64,000 bases of DNA from Macrothele yani (GCA_039090855.1 CM077022.1:76408971-76472970), one strand, 5' to 3'. Counted from the stretch's first letter, positions 9,517 to 20,843 are shown. Notes: generated by a model from the sequence alone, not told the origin. Made by a program: numbers and translations.

Positions 9517-11924
9517 ACTGAAAGTTTTTCTTCTTCTGTTTTCCTAAAATGATGGAACTTGGGCTAACTGAAATTATGTGCCTGGTTCTTCAGTTTTTCC
9601 TTCTTCCTTTTTTCAAGAGCGAACTATGTTTTTGGTGATCAGTAAATAACTAAGAACAGTTTCTGGAATGTGAACTTTCATGAAGTAAACTCTTATTATT
9701 CTTTTTTATCTTCAATTATTCATCACATTTTCTGCAGTTAACATCTTCAAGCATTTTTTTTTTGTTTATTAAAATGAAGTCATCTTTAACTTTAAAGGTA
9801 TGTTTTGTTCTTTTTTAGCACTATTCTATTCTTTTGACTCAAGTCATCAGCTATCAAAACAATATGAGTATAATATAGATTGAGACATATCAAATTAGTG
9901 CTTCAGGAAAAAGGGAATGCATCCATGTTATAACTGGTCTTAATCCCTTCCTTGTGTGAGAGTGGTTTGGTTTTGTAAATGGAATAAAACAATTTAAGGC
10001 CCATTTCTTATCCATTTTAGAGAGGTTTGTTGAAAACTTGGTAAAAAAAGAACAACAAAAAAAACTGTTTCAACATTATCACTTCACATTGCATTCACTT
10101 TTATCAACAAAAAATAAGCACAAATGGATAGCTAGGCAAGTTGTCTTCACAGACTCTGCTGGCAGGATGAGCCAAGTACAGTAGTTTGAAGAGAAGGTGG
10201 AAATGGTTATATTGTATGATCATGCCACCATGTAATAGAATTATTGTGTTTTAGCTTGCATTTTTCATGATCATGACATCATGCAACATTATTATGCCTG
10301 TTCCAGGTCACATTTTTCAGGTTATGGGTTGCATTAAATTACCTTAAAGGGAAACAGGCCAGGACAGAACAGATTAAAAAAATTATATAGAGGGCAACAT
10401 TCAGAAATATTGTACAGAAATATTTTGTGGAAAAAAAGGTTGTATTAGGTAATTAGAACATTGAAATCTGATTATTTTTTGTTTATCATATGTGTTACCT
10501 CTCATATCTTATGATTCCATCCTGGTCCCCACTCCCCAAAAAAATTTCATGGGTACTTACAGATAAGTATGAACTAATTTTGAGATTTTTAAAATATTTT
10601 AAGAATCTCCATTTTTGAGAAAACCAATTTTGAGTTGGATTTTGATTTTTTTTTATGAATGATATTGTGTTATACATCATATGAAAGCTCATTAAAATAA
10701 CTTTAAAAGGAGACCACTCCCAGCTCAGTATTTCAAATGGTGGCTGAAGTATTACTGGCAGGCTATTTTTAATAAAATTTTGAAAATCTAGCCCTAAATA
10801 TCATTTCCCCCTGTGAGTTTAAAAACATTTTTTTTTTCATGATTATATAGGATAGATAAGTATGGCAAGTTTTATCAAAATCTATGTAAGTGGGGTAGAA
10901 ATATATTATTAATTCTGATGAGTTGGCATGGAATGTCCCACTTATTTCTCTTTAAAATACAAAAAACATGCGCTTCTAAAGTAATTCTAGTTTAATACTA
11001 GATGAATTTTTAATAAAAATATAAAATGAGTGAGTATTGATACCATACATAATAAGTTGTTTACTTACAGAAGTTAGGTGTAATTTTTGACCTTCTGGTC
11101 CATAAAGCTGAATTTCTTTTACATATTATAACTTCCAAATGTGCCATTTCCCCCTCTATTGACTTCATTCAGTCCTTTGAGAAGTGGTATGTTCTTCCAG
11201 AAGTTGTCTGTGGAACATCAACAAAAGCAGGCACATTAGGAACTGGTTCAAGTACAGGAATCTTCATGCCTTGGCCATTAGATTGATGGTGAAGGCCCAT
11301 TAAAATAAAAAAAAAACTTTACAAATCTTTATCTACTGTAGACACCATTCCAAAATACCACAAATGGTTATATTTACATGAAATGTAACACCTGGGGTGA
11401 AAATAATCTGCTGTTATAAGTGATAGGTAACAGCTTTTCAGGTTGAATGTGAGAGAGGATTACTCATCAGCACTGATTGTTCTACCTACAGTAGTGCCCG
11501 TGGAATCTAGCAGTTTAAAGTTGTGGAAAGTTCTGGTACCAGGAAATGTCTGTACATCTTTGAACTGGCTTGCAAGAGTAGAATGAGATGAATATGTCTT
11601 TGTCAATAAAGTGGAAACTGATGTTTGTGATGTTTGTTTCACAAAATTTGAAAAATGCAGCAGTTGTGATTTGCTTCTCAAATGGTCTCTGGAGACCCCC
11701 TTTTCAAGCTAAGCATTTTGCTGTCCCATCACATTCTGATTTTCCATGGCTGTGCTAAAGATGACACAGGTTGAGGAAGTTGTGCTCATTTTTATACTGT
11801 GCAGTACCCGTCACAGAAGTAATGCATTTTCCTGATATGTGGAAAATTTTCTTTGAGCAAATTCACTCCTGTTACCTAGGTTTTGTAAACCAGGTTCACA
11901 CCATGCTTAAGGTGGCCAGATACA
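9517..11924. other. No gene seen; AT-rich intergenic or intronic DNA with one dispersed repeat
   Basis: Apart from the repeat at 10497-10715, nothing is recognisable. The minus-strand open frame at 11460-11681 (73 residues) has no family features I know. Confidence 0.4.
10497..10715 (-). repeat. Dispersed ~210-bp repeat, copy 2 (inverted to 2287-2497)
   Basis: The reverse complement repeats the block order of 2287-2497, for example GAGTGGTCTCCTTTTAAAG, AATGAGCTTTCATATGATGT, AAAATTAGTTCATA and GGAATCATAAGATATGAGAG. A related GGGAGTGGTCTCC stretch also occurs near 875-895. Confidence 0.65.
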
Positions 11925-13240
11925 GGGTGTCCTGATGGAAGATACCAAAATAAAAAAAATATATCTCAGCAAGTATTTATTATATACACTTCTGGTTTGT
12001 GCCATTGTAAAGCAGAAATGTCAGAGTTTGTTTGCTCACTATAATTGTCTAATAAATTTCAATGTGAGCGCTCTTGGTGGCCTAACAAACATCCAGACGA
12101 CTACATTCCCCATTGCTTGAAGCATGTTTGGTGTAAATGGTAGCCACAGCGTCCATTATTCAGGCTTTCAAGTGTTGAAAGTCAGTGATCTTGATCTGGT
12201 AGACAATGTTTTTAACATAACCCTACAGGAAAAAATCCATTGGAGTTAAAAATCAGGCAACAGAGAAGGCCAAGCAATTGGTCTGCCTCTGCTGATCCAT
12301 CTGCAGGGCATCTCATGCTCCAGGTGATCCGTAACGATGAGGCTGAAATGGGGGTAGTGCAAACAGTTCCAGCATGTGCAGGTACAAGATCCCGGTGACA
12401 GTTTCTTCCTTAAAGAAAAAGGTCTAATCAGCTTATTATGCATCAAGCCGACCCAGACATCAACTTTGGCACTGCCTTTCTCTCTAGTTCACATGTGACA
12501 TGTGGATTTTCATTACCCCAAATCCTGCAGTTTTGTTGATTCGCAGTCCCGCTGAGATGAAAGGTCACCACATCCGAGAAGCACACTTGGTAGAGGAAAT
12601 CTGGTGCTGTGTCAATTCTTTCCAGCATGTCTACAGCAAACTTTGTGCGACAGGGTAATTCGGTTTCAGTGTCTGAAACATTTGAATCATGTAACCCTTA
12701 GATGAAGCTGCTTGTGTACCATGTCGTGCACCATTGAATGTAAAAGGTTTAGCTGTGAGCTAGCAGCCCAGATTAATTTGCACGGACTTCGCAGGAATGC
12801 CTCTCTGATGTGTTCGACATTTTCCTTGGATGTCCGTGACTTCTCACATAACTTCCAGTAAACCTCAGTTTGTTGTCTCAAAACCAGATGCTTTTACGTG
12901 TTGGAGGTTTTTGTCTATATTGTATTTTAAAACAATGCTGAACAGCAGCAACAGACTTTAATTTGGCAAGCTAAAGCACACATGCAACCTTCTTCTGCGC
13001 TGATGACATTCTTACTGAGCCAGTTTGTGGTCAGTCGGGATGCCGACACTAGCTGGCACATTCTTGTGAGCAGGTACCAGTTGACTCACGCACGAGTGGC
13101 ACATAAAAAACAACAAAAAAAAAAAAACTGAATAATTCCCTCTGCGATGGCGCAAACCAGAAGTGAATATAATACATACTTTTCGAAGTACAAATCCTTT
13201 TATTTTGGATAACTTCCATTCCGATAGCCTGTATAACAAA
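11925..13240 (-). mobile_element. Tc1/mariner-superfamily element with long TIRs
   Basis: The left end (about 11925-12008) and the inverted right end (about 13145-13240) share CCAAAATAAAA, AGTAT.TATTATAT and CACTTCTGGTTTG.GCCA over roughly 80 bp. This gives a ~1.3-kb element. The transposase inside reads on the minus strand and is broken. Confidence 0.7.
12246..12960 (-). pseudogene. Tc1/mariner-superfamily transposase, multiply frameshifted
   Basis: Minus-strand pieces in order are VEHIREAFLRSPCKLI, QLNLLHSMVHDMVHKQLHL, LERIDTAPDFLYQVCFSDVV, TFHLSGTANQQNCRIWGNEN, PHVTCELERKAVPK, MMHNKLIRPF, then ISRGRPIAWPSLLPDF. This family (FSDEATFHLSG...NVRIWGSENPH...GPIAWPPRSPDL) is common in insects. 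The first acidic residue survives in FSD, the segment with the second (FQQDGAPPH) is damaged, and the third survives as PDF. At least three frame changes and internal stops are present. Confidence 0.75.
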
Positions 13241-13719
13241 GTTTGATGAAACGGTCTTTTCTGCATCAGAGTTCCTACAATATACTATGACAGAATGAAC
13301 ACAGTGCAGGAGAAGTGTGGTTGGGTTTTTGACATGACAAGGGTGTAAAAAAAAAACTAGTTTTAGCCATCAGAAACTGAGTAAAGCTTGGTTTAAAACT
13401 CAGGCTTCATGCGGCAATAACACATAAACATATAAAACGAGCAAAACTCACAGTCTCGTATGGTACTCATTTTTATATGTTTATGAGTAAAGCTGTCAAA
13501 AACTATTAGACAAAAAGCCCCCTTACCTACTGCTTTTAAACAAATATTAGCATTAATAGATTTATTAAAAGTTTGGAACTCACTTTCTGATGCCCTTTTC
13601 TTTCTTTTTTTTTTTTTTTTTTTGTTTTTTTTTGTTTTCAGATGTAAGATTGAGAGAAAAAAGTGCTATGCTTGTTAACTTTTTAAATTTTCATATGCCA
13701 AGAATCAATTATTTTAATT
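13241..13719. other. No gene seen; T-rich
   Basis: The stretch holds a T-rich run at 13600-13640 and nothing else recognisable. Confidence 0.4.
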
Positions 13720-14560
13720 AAAACTATGCAATCTTATTACTTATCACAAATCTAGTAGTCTGGCTATTTTTTCCCGTAGCATATGATAGATAGCACATCA
13801 CTACGTTGACACATTTATTAATACCTAAGCAATTTTGTAGATTAGAATGTATAATGCCAATGCTAGAAAATGTTCTTTCTATTGAGGCAGAGCTAGCAAG
13901 ACTTGACAGCAAAATCTTTGCTATTTGAACAAGTTCAGAAGCAGAGATCAGTCTTACAATCTTGCCATTTCGAAATTCCTTTCCACCAAATCACAGGATT
14001 AGTTATCTTTCCATTTCTGCTGAAATAAGACTGAAAGAACGATGCTTCTTCAGCATCATAGGAAATCAGCAGAGGCAAACATTCACTAATTCTGTCACCC
14101 ACGTGCAAGCAGATTCTTTTTATATGTTAATCCTTCACCCATATGTCTGGGGTGCAAAATATAAGCCAAAGAAAGGAGTGGCTTGAGGATTTGCTCCAAT
14201 CTTTTTTTTTTACGTTTTCAATATTTGGTTTAAGGGAACTTTTTTTTCTTTTGATAGGCTAAGCCGAACATAGCATGCATCAGCGATTGTGGCTGTATCT
14301 TGCTGAATATTATCTAATGCAGTGCTGATATGGTTAAGTTGTGGTAAAAGATATTTGCACTGTTTGTAAAAGTTATAATTATTAATCAGGCTTGCAATTC
14401 CAACATCAATTTTGGCCTCATGGTCTTCAATGATCTTCTGAAATAATGACCTGTTATGTAGGAAAGTTTCAAGGCTAGTGAGCTGGTTGTTCCATCTTGT
14501 ATTATCTGAAATTTACAGTTTCGTAGATGTTGCAGTTTTTCATCTTTCTGTATTTTATTA
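13720..14560 (-). pseudogene. hAT transposase fragment (central region to dimerisation domain)
   Basis: The minus strand reads NTRWNNQLTSLETFLHNR, then IIEDHEAKIDVGIASLINNY, LLPQLNHISTALDNIQQDTA, TIADACYVRLSLS, then after breaks LLSSLASSASIERTFSSIGI and HSNLQNCLGINK. The TRWNS...DK.A...LADA.(V/Y) stretch and the S.A.IERTFS motif are those of hAT transposases with the C-terminal dimerisation domain. It contains several stops and shifts. Further minus-strand sequence up to about 15060 may be the degraded upstream part. Confidence 0.75.
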
Positions 14561-15286
14561 AAATGTTGCCAAAATATTATCAGTTGGACTTCCACCATGA
14601 TTCATCTTCACAATTTCAGATGTTTGCACATTTTACATAAACCTTTGCACTCACAGAAAATAAAAGCAAGCTTTTGTAATTTATTTACAGGGTCTGTTTG
14701 CAGATAAGTATGTAGGATACAGACAAGACTGAGGAGACAAGCAATGCAGAACCACTTGAATCAGAATAGATGTGGAGTGGAAAGTATAACTTTTCTGTGG
14801 GCCCCTCCTTTTTATTTTAAAGATCAGACATGTGTGAGGGCAGCAAGCAATACATCTATCCACTTCTTGGAGGACATTCCAGAATAGAATTATAAAAGGA
14901 TACCTGTGAAAACTTAAAGAAATACACAGTAGGATGGGTGACTTGGTGTTTATGACTTGATGCAAATTTGAAACTATTCAAATTTGAAACTATTATCTGG
15001 CTATTGGTTTCATCACAGAAGATTAGACCCCCTGAGAACATTGCTGAGAAAAGAATGGAAAAATGTTTTTCTTGGCAGAAACAGGCACTTCCTACCCTAC
15101 TGGACTCAGAAGATTATTTTGCATAAATGGGTAACCTGAGTAATAAAGGCTGAATAAACTTTCAGCTCCCTTTGAAACAATTAGTAGAAATTAAGACAAC
15201 TAGCTTTAAGCCCTCTTGATAGCAGAGCTGTGTCAGCTGATACCTAAAAAAGAGTTATTTACTGATCTCACAACACGCAAGAAGTA

Positions 15287-16477
15287 TCAGGTCATTCGAA
15301 AAATAATGGCTGATTTCCTGAGGTTCCACATTCAACTCACCCACAATGTTTGCAGACCAACCCACTTGCTGCACCATTCATACGAATTGAAGTGCGACTC
15401 AGATGCACACCATAATCGGTTGAGCTGCAGTCATTTTTTACTTGTGTCAGAGTGGTTGGTGCAGCATGTTAGGGAGGAGTGAGTTGCAGGTGATTCTGCT
15501 TCATGAGTTGAAATTAGGTCATTATGTGGCACAAACTTACTGTAATGCAGTCGATGCATGGAGCGAGGAGGTAACATCTGAACGTACTGTTCATCAGTGT
15601 TTTGAAAAGTTTCATTCCAGTGACACAAGCCTACAAGATGAGGGTTGAAGACGACATTCAGTCATTGATAATGACACTGAAGGCAAATGTGGAAGCAAAT
15701 CTTTGCGTCACTGTCAGAGAACTCACTAAACAGTACAATGCATCAGTGTTAACCATTTCCGAACATTTCCACAAAATTAGTAAGTCAAGATGCTCGATAT
15801 GTGGATTCCACACGAACTGACGGAGCATCAGAAACAGCGGTTTGAGATGTGCTGTAACCTGCTTCGCAATGAAAAGGAGTCCCTACTTGATCTCATTGTA
15901 AGTTGTGATGAAAAGTGGGTGTTATACGACAACTGTACACGATCTGGACAGTGGCTGAACCATGGTGAACCACCGTAACAACATCCTAAACCAAGGGTGA
16001 TGCCAAAGAAGGTTCTGTTCATGGTGTCATACACTACAGGTTCTTGAATGCTAGTGAAAGCATTACCTCAGTCACATACTATGCAGAAATTGACCAAATT
16101 CACTAAACGTTGTGTTCTAAACAGCTATCTTTGGTGAACAGGAAGTGTCCTATCCTCCTCTATTATAACGTGAGACCACAAGTCATAAATGACGAAACAT
16201 AAACTTCACGAACTGAGGTTCGAAACCCTCCCACATCAAGCCTACTCGCCTGATCCGGCACCAACCGATTTCCATCTGTTCATGCATTTTAGCAATTGCC
16301 TTTTAAGGACACAGGACCTTCAGAAAATGAGAGGAAGCCGAAATTGCCTTCCGCGACTTTCTTGCATCCAGGGAGCCAGATTTCTTCTGGACTGGCATAA
16401 TAAAATAAGGTTGTGTGCTATGAGGTTATGTCTCTTTTGTACCCTCCAAATTGGCCGTTATTTTCCGAACAACTTGG
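15287..16477 (+). mobile_element. Mariner element with diverged TIRs and TA flanks
   Basis: The left end TCAGGTCATTCGAAAAATAA and the inverted right end CCAAGTTGTTCGGAAAATAA match at about 22 of 30 positions. TA flanks both ends (15285-15286 and 16478-16479). Length is 1191 bp. The transposase on the + strand is heavily broken. Confidence 0.8.
15470..16440 (+). pseudogene. Mariner transposase (SETMAR/mariner type), broken
   Basis: Readable pieces in order: LQVILLHELKLGHYVAQTYC, SERTVHQCFEKFHSSDTSLQ, LTEHQKQRFEMCCNLLRNEK, LIVSCDEKWVLYDN with the first Asp, GQWLNHGEPP, and later LHELRFETLPHQAYSPDPAP with TDFHLF. The HDNARPH segment with the second Asp is lost in the scrambled stretch 16080-16190. 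These match the CDEKW...LYDN and YSPDL.P.D.H.F signatures of mariner. Frameshifts and stops are frequent. Confidence 0.82.
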
Positions 16478-18250
16478 TATTTATCTCCTAAGGACAGTGG
16501 AGGTGCACCACCTATTGAAGCAGGTGCACTGTGATTAATTTAGGTAGATTTGCAAATGTCTCATCTCATAAATCCCCTGGGTTTTTTTAATTCCATTCTG
16601 AGGTTTGTAGGTTTAGGAGACTTCCAAAAGAAAATCTGTCATTTGTGGAAGCCTCTGTGGATAGCCCTTTGGTAACAAGGAAAGTTGGGTGGAGATGGCA
16701 AAAAAGTTGTGTTAATGGATTCAGGTCTTTGTAATTTTCATGTGAAAATATTGCAGTGTGGGATTTTAGTCACTTTTTTAATAAAAGTTGAGTTTTAGTT
16801 TCTTGCACAGGAAGAATAAATGAAAATGATGTTTTCACAACAAACATTTGATAAACTACATAAGAGAAACTTGTGCTATTTAAAAACTTGACTACAGAAA
16901 TTAACATTACTCACACATTAATATCAAGTATTATGTATAAGCTACCTTAAAAGGCTATTTTTAAATTGAAATAGGATACTTGAGTTTTTGATGTGACAGT
17001 TTAAACCATGGTTAAAACGGTCAAAAACTATCACTTGTCAAAAACTTGCCAAACCTGCTCAGAAGTCCAGCATTATACCTGGGCCTCATCATGGATTGTA
17101 AAAGAGTAGTTTTCACTGAAGTCCATCAAAATTATTGCTGTATCTGATGGTACATTTTCTTTGAGATGTTTTTAGGAACAAATATTGTGACTTGGCTGTG
17201 AAAGAGTGTGGAATCACTGTTTCAATCTTGTTGGGTAAATCATCAAGTGTTGATGAACTTTTTATCATTTGTGTCCAGTCAGTTGTCACACATTAAGAAA
17301 AGTCAGTAGTTTCACTTTTACCAAAAAGTGTAATTCATTGAGAGAATTCAATAGTTTCACTTTTGGCTTAATTTTCAAACTAGATGTGGTTTTGGAGGGA
17401 ATTCACTGCAGTGTCTGAGCATGCATTCCCTCTTTGCTTCTTCACATACTAAAAACTTCATAACATCTTTTAATTAGCTGTCTTCAATTTGTGCAGCATA
17501 AAGGAGTAGTATGACATTTTGGTGAATTGTATGTAACATACTAAGTGGGTGTCACTGGCACAAGCTAAAATGTACCATTTTGGTCACTAAGTTCAAAATT
17601 TAGAGAAACTCACCATATCATAGGGTACTCACACTTGTAACATAAATGCAATTCATCAAGGTCACCCCAAATCAATGCTTTTCTCGCGGAATTTCTTTTT
17701 TCTATGCTCATTACATTTTTCATGCCAGTTATAACTCTAGACTGCTTATCACTCATAAAAGTTTCTCACTAAATCAACGAATTCAGTTTTTTTCTGCATC
17801 TAGGATCTGATTTAGCTAAAAATTCTTTTCCCTTAACAAGTCTCTGAGCTTGGCAAACTGCATTTTCAGACACACTAAATGTATTTTTTTCCGTGTCAGT
17901 GAAGCAGGAATGGCTAGTAGTTGAATTAACAGCCTGAAGATTTACAGATGTGGGTTTAAAAAAAACTGGTTAAATGTTGGTGCATCTGCATGTTGTGTTA
18001 AGCTTGAGGGAACTATGTAGAAAAATAAAATATGTGAATTAAAGTAGAAATTCTGAGCTTTGTTCTGGTTTCAATTTGATACCTTGCAACTGGGCTTGTA
18101 TATAAATATGGAGGCATTACTTTCTGAATACCCTCTGTAAAAAATTAAGAGTTGTGTAAAAGAGACATGGTATATTTATGTATGTATGCAGGGGCAGGAA
18201 ATATTTTGAAATCTGGTGTCCAGCAAACTTTTTTAGTGACTCAAAATATT
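16478..18250. other. No gene seen; AT-rich
   Basis: No recognisable TE or coding sequence. Repeated phrases such as AATAGTTTCACTTTT (17300-17365) suggest an old local duplication. Confidence 0.35.
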
Positions 18251-18251
18251 A

Positions 18252-18277
18252 GTGTGTGTGGTGGTGGTGGTGGTGGT

Positions 18278-18324
<47 letters not shown>
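18252..18324. repeat. (GGT)n(GT)n microsatellite
   Basis: About seven GGT units are followed by about 24 GT units, 470 bases upstream of the Bre1 ATG. The frame across it (Trp and Val/Cys runs) is an artefact. Confidence 0.9.
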
Positions 18325-18325
<1 letters not shown>

Positions 18326-18419
18326 GTATAATATCGAAGTCATGTGCACTTCTGTACAAAAGTAATGTTTTACCATTAGTATATCTCTCCCTGGAAAAGA
18401 AAATGGTACTTACTCATAT

Positions 18420-18540
18420 TTTTTCTGTGGCTCGCAAATTCTTGAACTACGTGTTCTTCAGCAATGTTTCCTGTGGTGGCCACGACAACTTTTTTTGGTC
18501 GACCTGGGTGGCTGCATTTTTCGACTCCTGTGTATATGTC
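18420..18540 (-). pseudogene. Possible mariner N-terminal remnant
   Basis: The minus strand reads VEKCSHPGRPKKVVVATTGN and then IAEEHVVQEF. This resembles the ...SGRPK.VVT.E.I... linker of mariner transposases. No TIR was seen. It ends about 250 bases before the Bre1 ATG exon. Confidence 0.3.
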
Positions 18541-18743
18541 TACTTAAGCAAGTAACCTTTTGTTTATACAGTTTTAATTTAAAAAAAAAGAAGCATTTTA
18601 TCGTGTTTAATTCTGTGTAAGAATCTGGTTCTTCTATTTTATGGTTTACGTAAAATGATGAAACAAGTATTATTTATAGTGTGTTTTGTTGAGTGAAAAA
18701 TGTTTGCCTATTGTCAAAGATGAAAAAATGAATATATTTTAAT

Positions 18744-18766
18744 TCATATTTTTTCTTTACTTCTAG
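18744..18766 (+). promoter_or_regulatory. Putative splice acceptor of the 5'UTR exon of Bre1
   Basis: A pyrimidine tract followed by TTCTAG|GG matches a strong 3' splice site 28 bases before the Bre1 ATG. The region between it and the ATG is a 22-T run plus AATC, with no other AG. This suggests that the ATG-bearing exon starts at 18767 and that a non-coding first exon and the promoter lie upstream. That upstream exon was not identified. Confidence 0.45.
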
Positions 18767-18794
18767 GGTTTTTTTTTTTTTTTTTTTTTTAATC

Positions 18795-18896
18795 ATGTCT
18801 TCAAAACGATCTGCGCCTCATGATGGGTCTTCAGCGCAGAACCCTTCTAAAAAAGTTCATTTTGAACCTTGTAGGATTGGACCTGTGTCTACTCAG
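18795..18896 (+). CDS. Bre1: Bre1 coding exon 1 (start codon, residues 1-34)
   Basis: This exon encodes the N-terminus of the Bre1/RNF20 E3 ubiquitin ligase, a nuclear protein that monoubiquitinates histone H2B. It gives 34 codons from ATG, beginning MSSKRSAPHDG, with a basic KK stretch, then HFEPCRIGPVSTQ. The last part resembles the family's ...GGVSS/T-EE(L/M)D junction. The next residues, EEMDMKVLQ, come from the exon at 28738 in phase 0. The ATG has A at -3. A run of 22 T (18769-18790) lies just before it. A consensus acceptor ending at 18766 suggests that this exon begins as untranslated sequence at 18767. The exon ends CAG and the intron begins GCAAGT, a GC donor. The nearest GT, four bases further on, would break the frame. 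The exon alone is short; the call rests on its in-frame join to exons 2 and 3. Confidence 0.85.
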
Positions 18897-18902
18897 GCAA
18901 GT
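18897..18902 (+). promoter_or_regulatory. GC splice donor of Bre1 intron 1
   Basis: The exon ends ACTCAG and the intron starts GCAAGT, the consensus for minor GC-AG introns (CAG|GCAAGT). Using the GT at 18901 instead would add four bases and put the coiled-coil exon out of frame. Phase-0 joining through the GC site gives VSTQ-EEMDM, as the family requires. Confidence 0.8.
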
Positions 18903-19024
18903 AATATTTCATCATAAAACTTCATTAGATTAATATAAATAATATAATATTAATTTAAGAATTATATGAAAATTAATATCAATTAAGACATGCATGAGAT
19001 TATTCCGCAAATTCCAAATTTTTT

Positions 19025-19600
19025 TTTTTTTTTGTCATCATTTGGCTTATATTTGAGATCGATGCAAAACTGATGAGTGGGGGGGTAATTTTCCTTCTGG
19101 GGATGGTATTTCATCTTTCAAAACTTTCGAAAACTGAAGTTAAATGGGATTGAAGAATATCCTAATTTCGTTTTCTTGCGACATTTCTTCTGCCCAGTAT
19201 TGCTGTTAAATATCATTTTATTCCATAAATATTTGTATTTCATCTTGAAAATGGAGAAAAGCTTTCTGAAAACAAATGTTAGGTGGTACAAAAATTTGCC
19301 TGTATAATCTTCAGGCACGAGTTTCATCCATCCGAGAACGGAATTTCAACTTTCTAAAATGAAAGTTAGATGAAGTGAAGATTTCTCCCGTAATCGTAAT
19401 TTGTTTTCTAGTAATGTTCCTTCTGACCAGTGTTGTTGTTAAACACCATATCATTCCATAGAAATTTGTGTTTTAGCTTCAAACTGGAGGGAAAATTTCT
19501 GAAAACGGAAGTCGGAGGGAGTGATGATTTCATCCGTAATCATATTTTTTTCCAGCAATGCTTCCCATATCCTGTGTTGTTGTTAAATGTCAATAATTTT
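19025..19600 (+). repeat. ~140-bp repeat family block in Bre1 intron 1 (three or more units)
   Basis: Units carry CATCTTTCAAAACTTTCGAA, TTTTCTTGCGACATTTCTTC, AGTATTGCTGTTAAATATCA, TTCCATAAATATTTGTATTT and GAAAATGGAG. The block opens with GATCGATGCAAAACTGATGA followed by GGGGGGG, the same order as at 21972 and 62510, where hAT coding remnants follow. Confidence 0.75.
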
Positions 19601-20600
19601 ATATTTTGAATGCAGAAATGTGTTCCAGTTTAATATTTACGTAAATAAATTACAGTGCACTGTTCCGTCCTGCTCATCCGGCATTATCTTCTCCCAGTTT
19701 TGCTGCACCTTTTTGATGTTTCACCCAGTTAAAAAGTTCAGCTTTTTTTCTTCATCAGTCTCATGTATGTTAATAGAAATAATAAAGAAATATTTCTTCC
19801 TTAATTTTACATAAAATTTCAGTTCATATTTGTCATACAAAGATAACCACAGTGACTCAATATGTAGATATGTAATTGCATTTGATTTAATTTTATGATG
19901 GATCCAGTTGTACTAATTCAGAAAAATAATAATGGAGCGTTTATGCCGATTACTTATTACATACACTATGTAATTTTAATTTATTTTCCATAAGGTCTTT
20001 CAGTTGCACATTAGCCTTGACCACAAGATTACACATGGTGGGTCTGTTATTATCTTTCTATCTGCGTGGCCAAGGTTGTTGCATAGCTGAAAGATCTTAC
20101 TGGAAAACTATTAAAACTATATATAATAAATAATTGGCGTTGTCATAATTTTTCAGCTTGTAATTGTTAACATGAATTGCCCTTACTTTGATGTATTATT
20201 AACACACAGCATATTATATTCTTCAACTTATAAGACTTTTTACTTCAGAAAATCCGGACCTTAATGTATATACAGCACATTGACTTATCTGTTGATTGAT
20301 TGGTTATTGAAATTTATCAATGAAGAAAAAAATATTGTGCCTTAAATTTGGTCATGATCTGGGTACCTGAAAAGCAATATTATGTTCATAAGAAACCATT
20401 GCAAAAGCTGGTTTCTTATGAAAGTAACCATTCCAAGCCCCATCACCATCTCTTGGTACTGATATTTCACTTTTGTATTTCCCCTTTTTTTGTATGTGCA
20501 AATAACAGTTATTTGGTTATGCCATGAGAAAATTAAGTGCAAAGTTGAAATCTTCAGCTTGTAATTTTAACAATTTAAGTAATTAATACTTAATACAGAC
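19601..20600. other. No gene seen; AT-rich intron
   Basis: 19605-19660 (GCAGAAATGTGTTCCAGTTT, AATATTTACGTAAATAAATT) matches 22328-22372, so the repeat block extends slightly into this stretch. Nothing else is recognisable. Confidence 0.4.
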
Positions 20601-20610
20601 ATTTGACATG

Positions 20611-20843
20611 GACCAGGAACATCAAACAGAAGTCATCGCTCTTTCCACGTTTAGAAGTGAGTCACGGAAAAATTCTCATTGGGCGTGCTTCCACTGCACC
20701 ACAGCAGCCCCGAATTCCTCCAGACTCTCACACACTAACTGCCAAGCCAATTTAGCAGGTTGCTTAAATGGAAGACCCTGGGTTCAATTCCCGGTGGCGC
20801 CCAATGAGAATTTTTCTGCGACTCACTTATAACAGGCATGAAA
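20611..20843. repeat. Dispersed repeat interrupted by a short inserted element
   Basis: CATCAAACAGAAGTCATCGC...TTTCCACGTTTA ends at 20653 and TATAACAGGCATGAAAGA resumes at 20828. The uninterrupted form occurs inverted at 23348-23400, and a further partial copy at 33727-33772. The inserted segment is described separately. Confidence 0.8.
20654..20826 (+). mobile_element. 173-bp element with TIRs and a tRNA-like B box, TA or TTA flanks
   Basis: The left end AAGTGAGTCACGGAAAAATT...CTCATTGGGCG and the inverted right end AAGTGAGTCGCAGAAAAATT...CTCATTGGGCG give TIRs of about 31 bp with two mismatches. Inside, ACCCTGGGTTCAATTCCCGG resembles a tRNA B-box/T-arm, followed by TGGCGCCCA. The flanks repeat TTA, and removing the insert restores the sequence seen intact at 23348-23400. 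It is either a MITE that captured a tRNA/SINE piece or a SINE folded back on itself. Confidence 0.75.

Noticed and set aside
18256..18555. Frame beginning with Trp and Val/Cys runs
   Set aside because: It translates the (GGT)n(GT)n microsatellite and following non-coding DNA.
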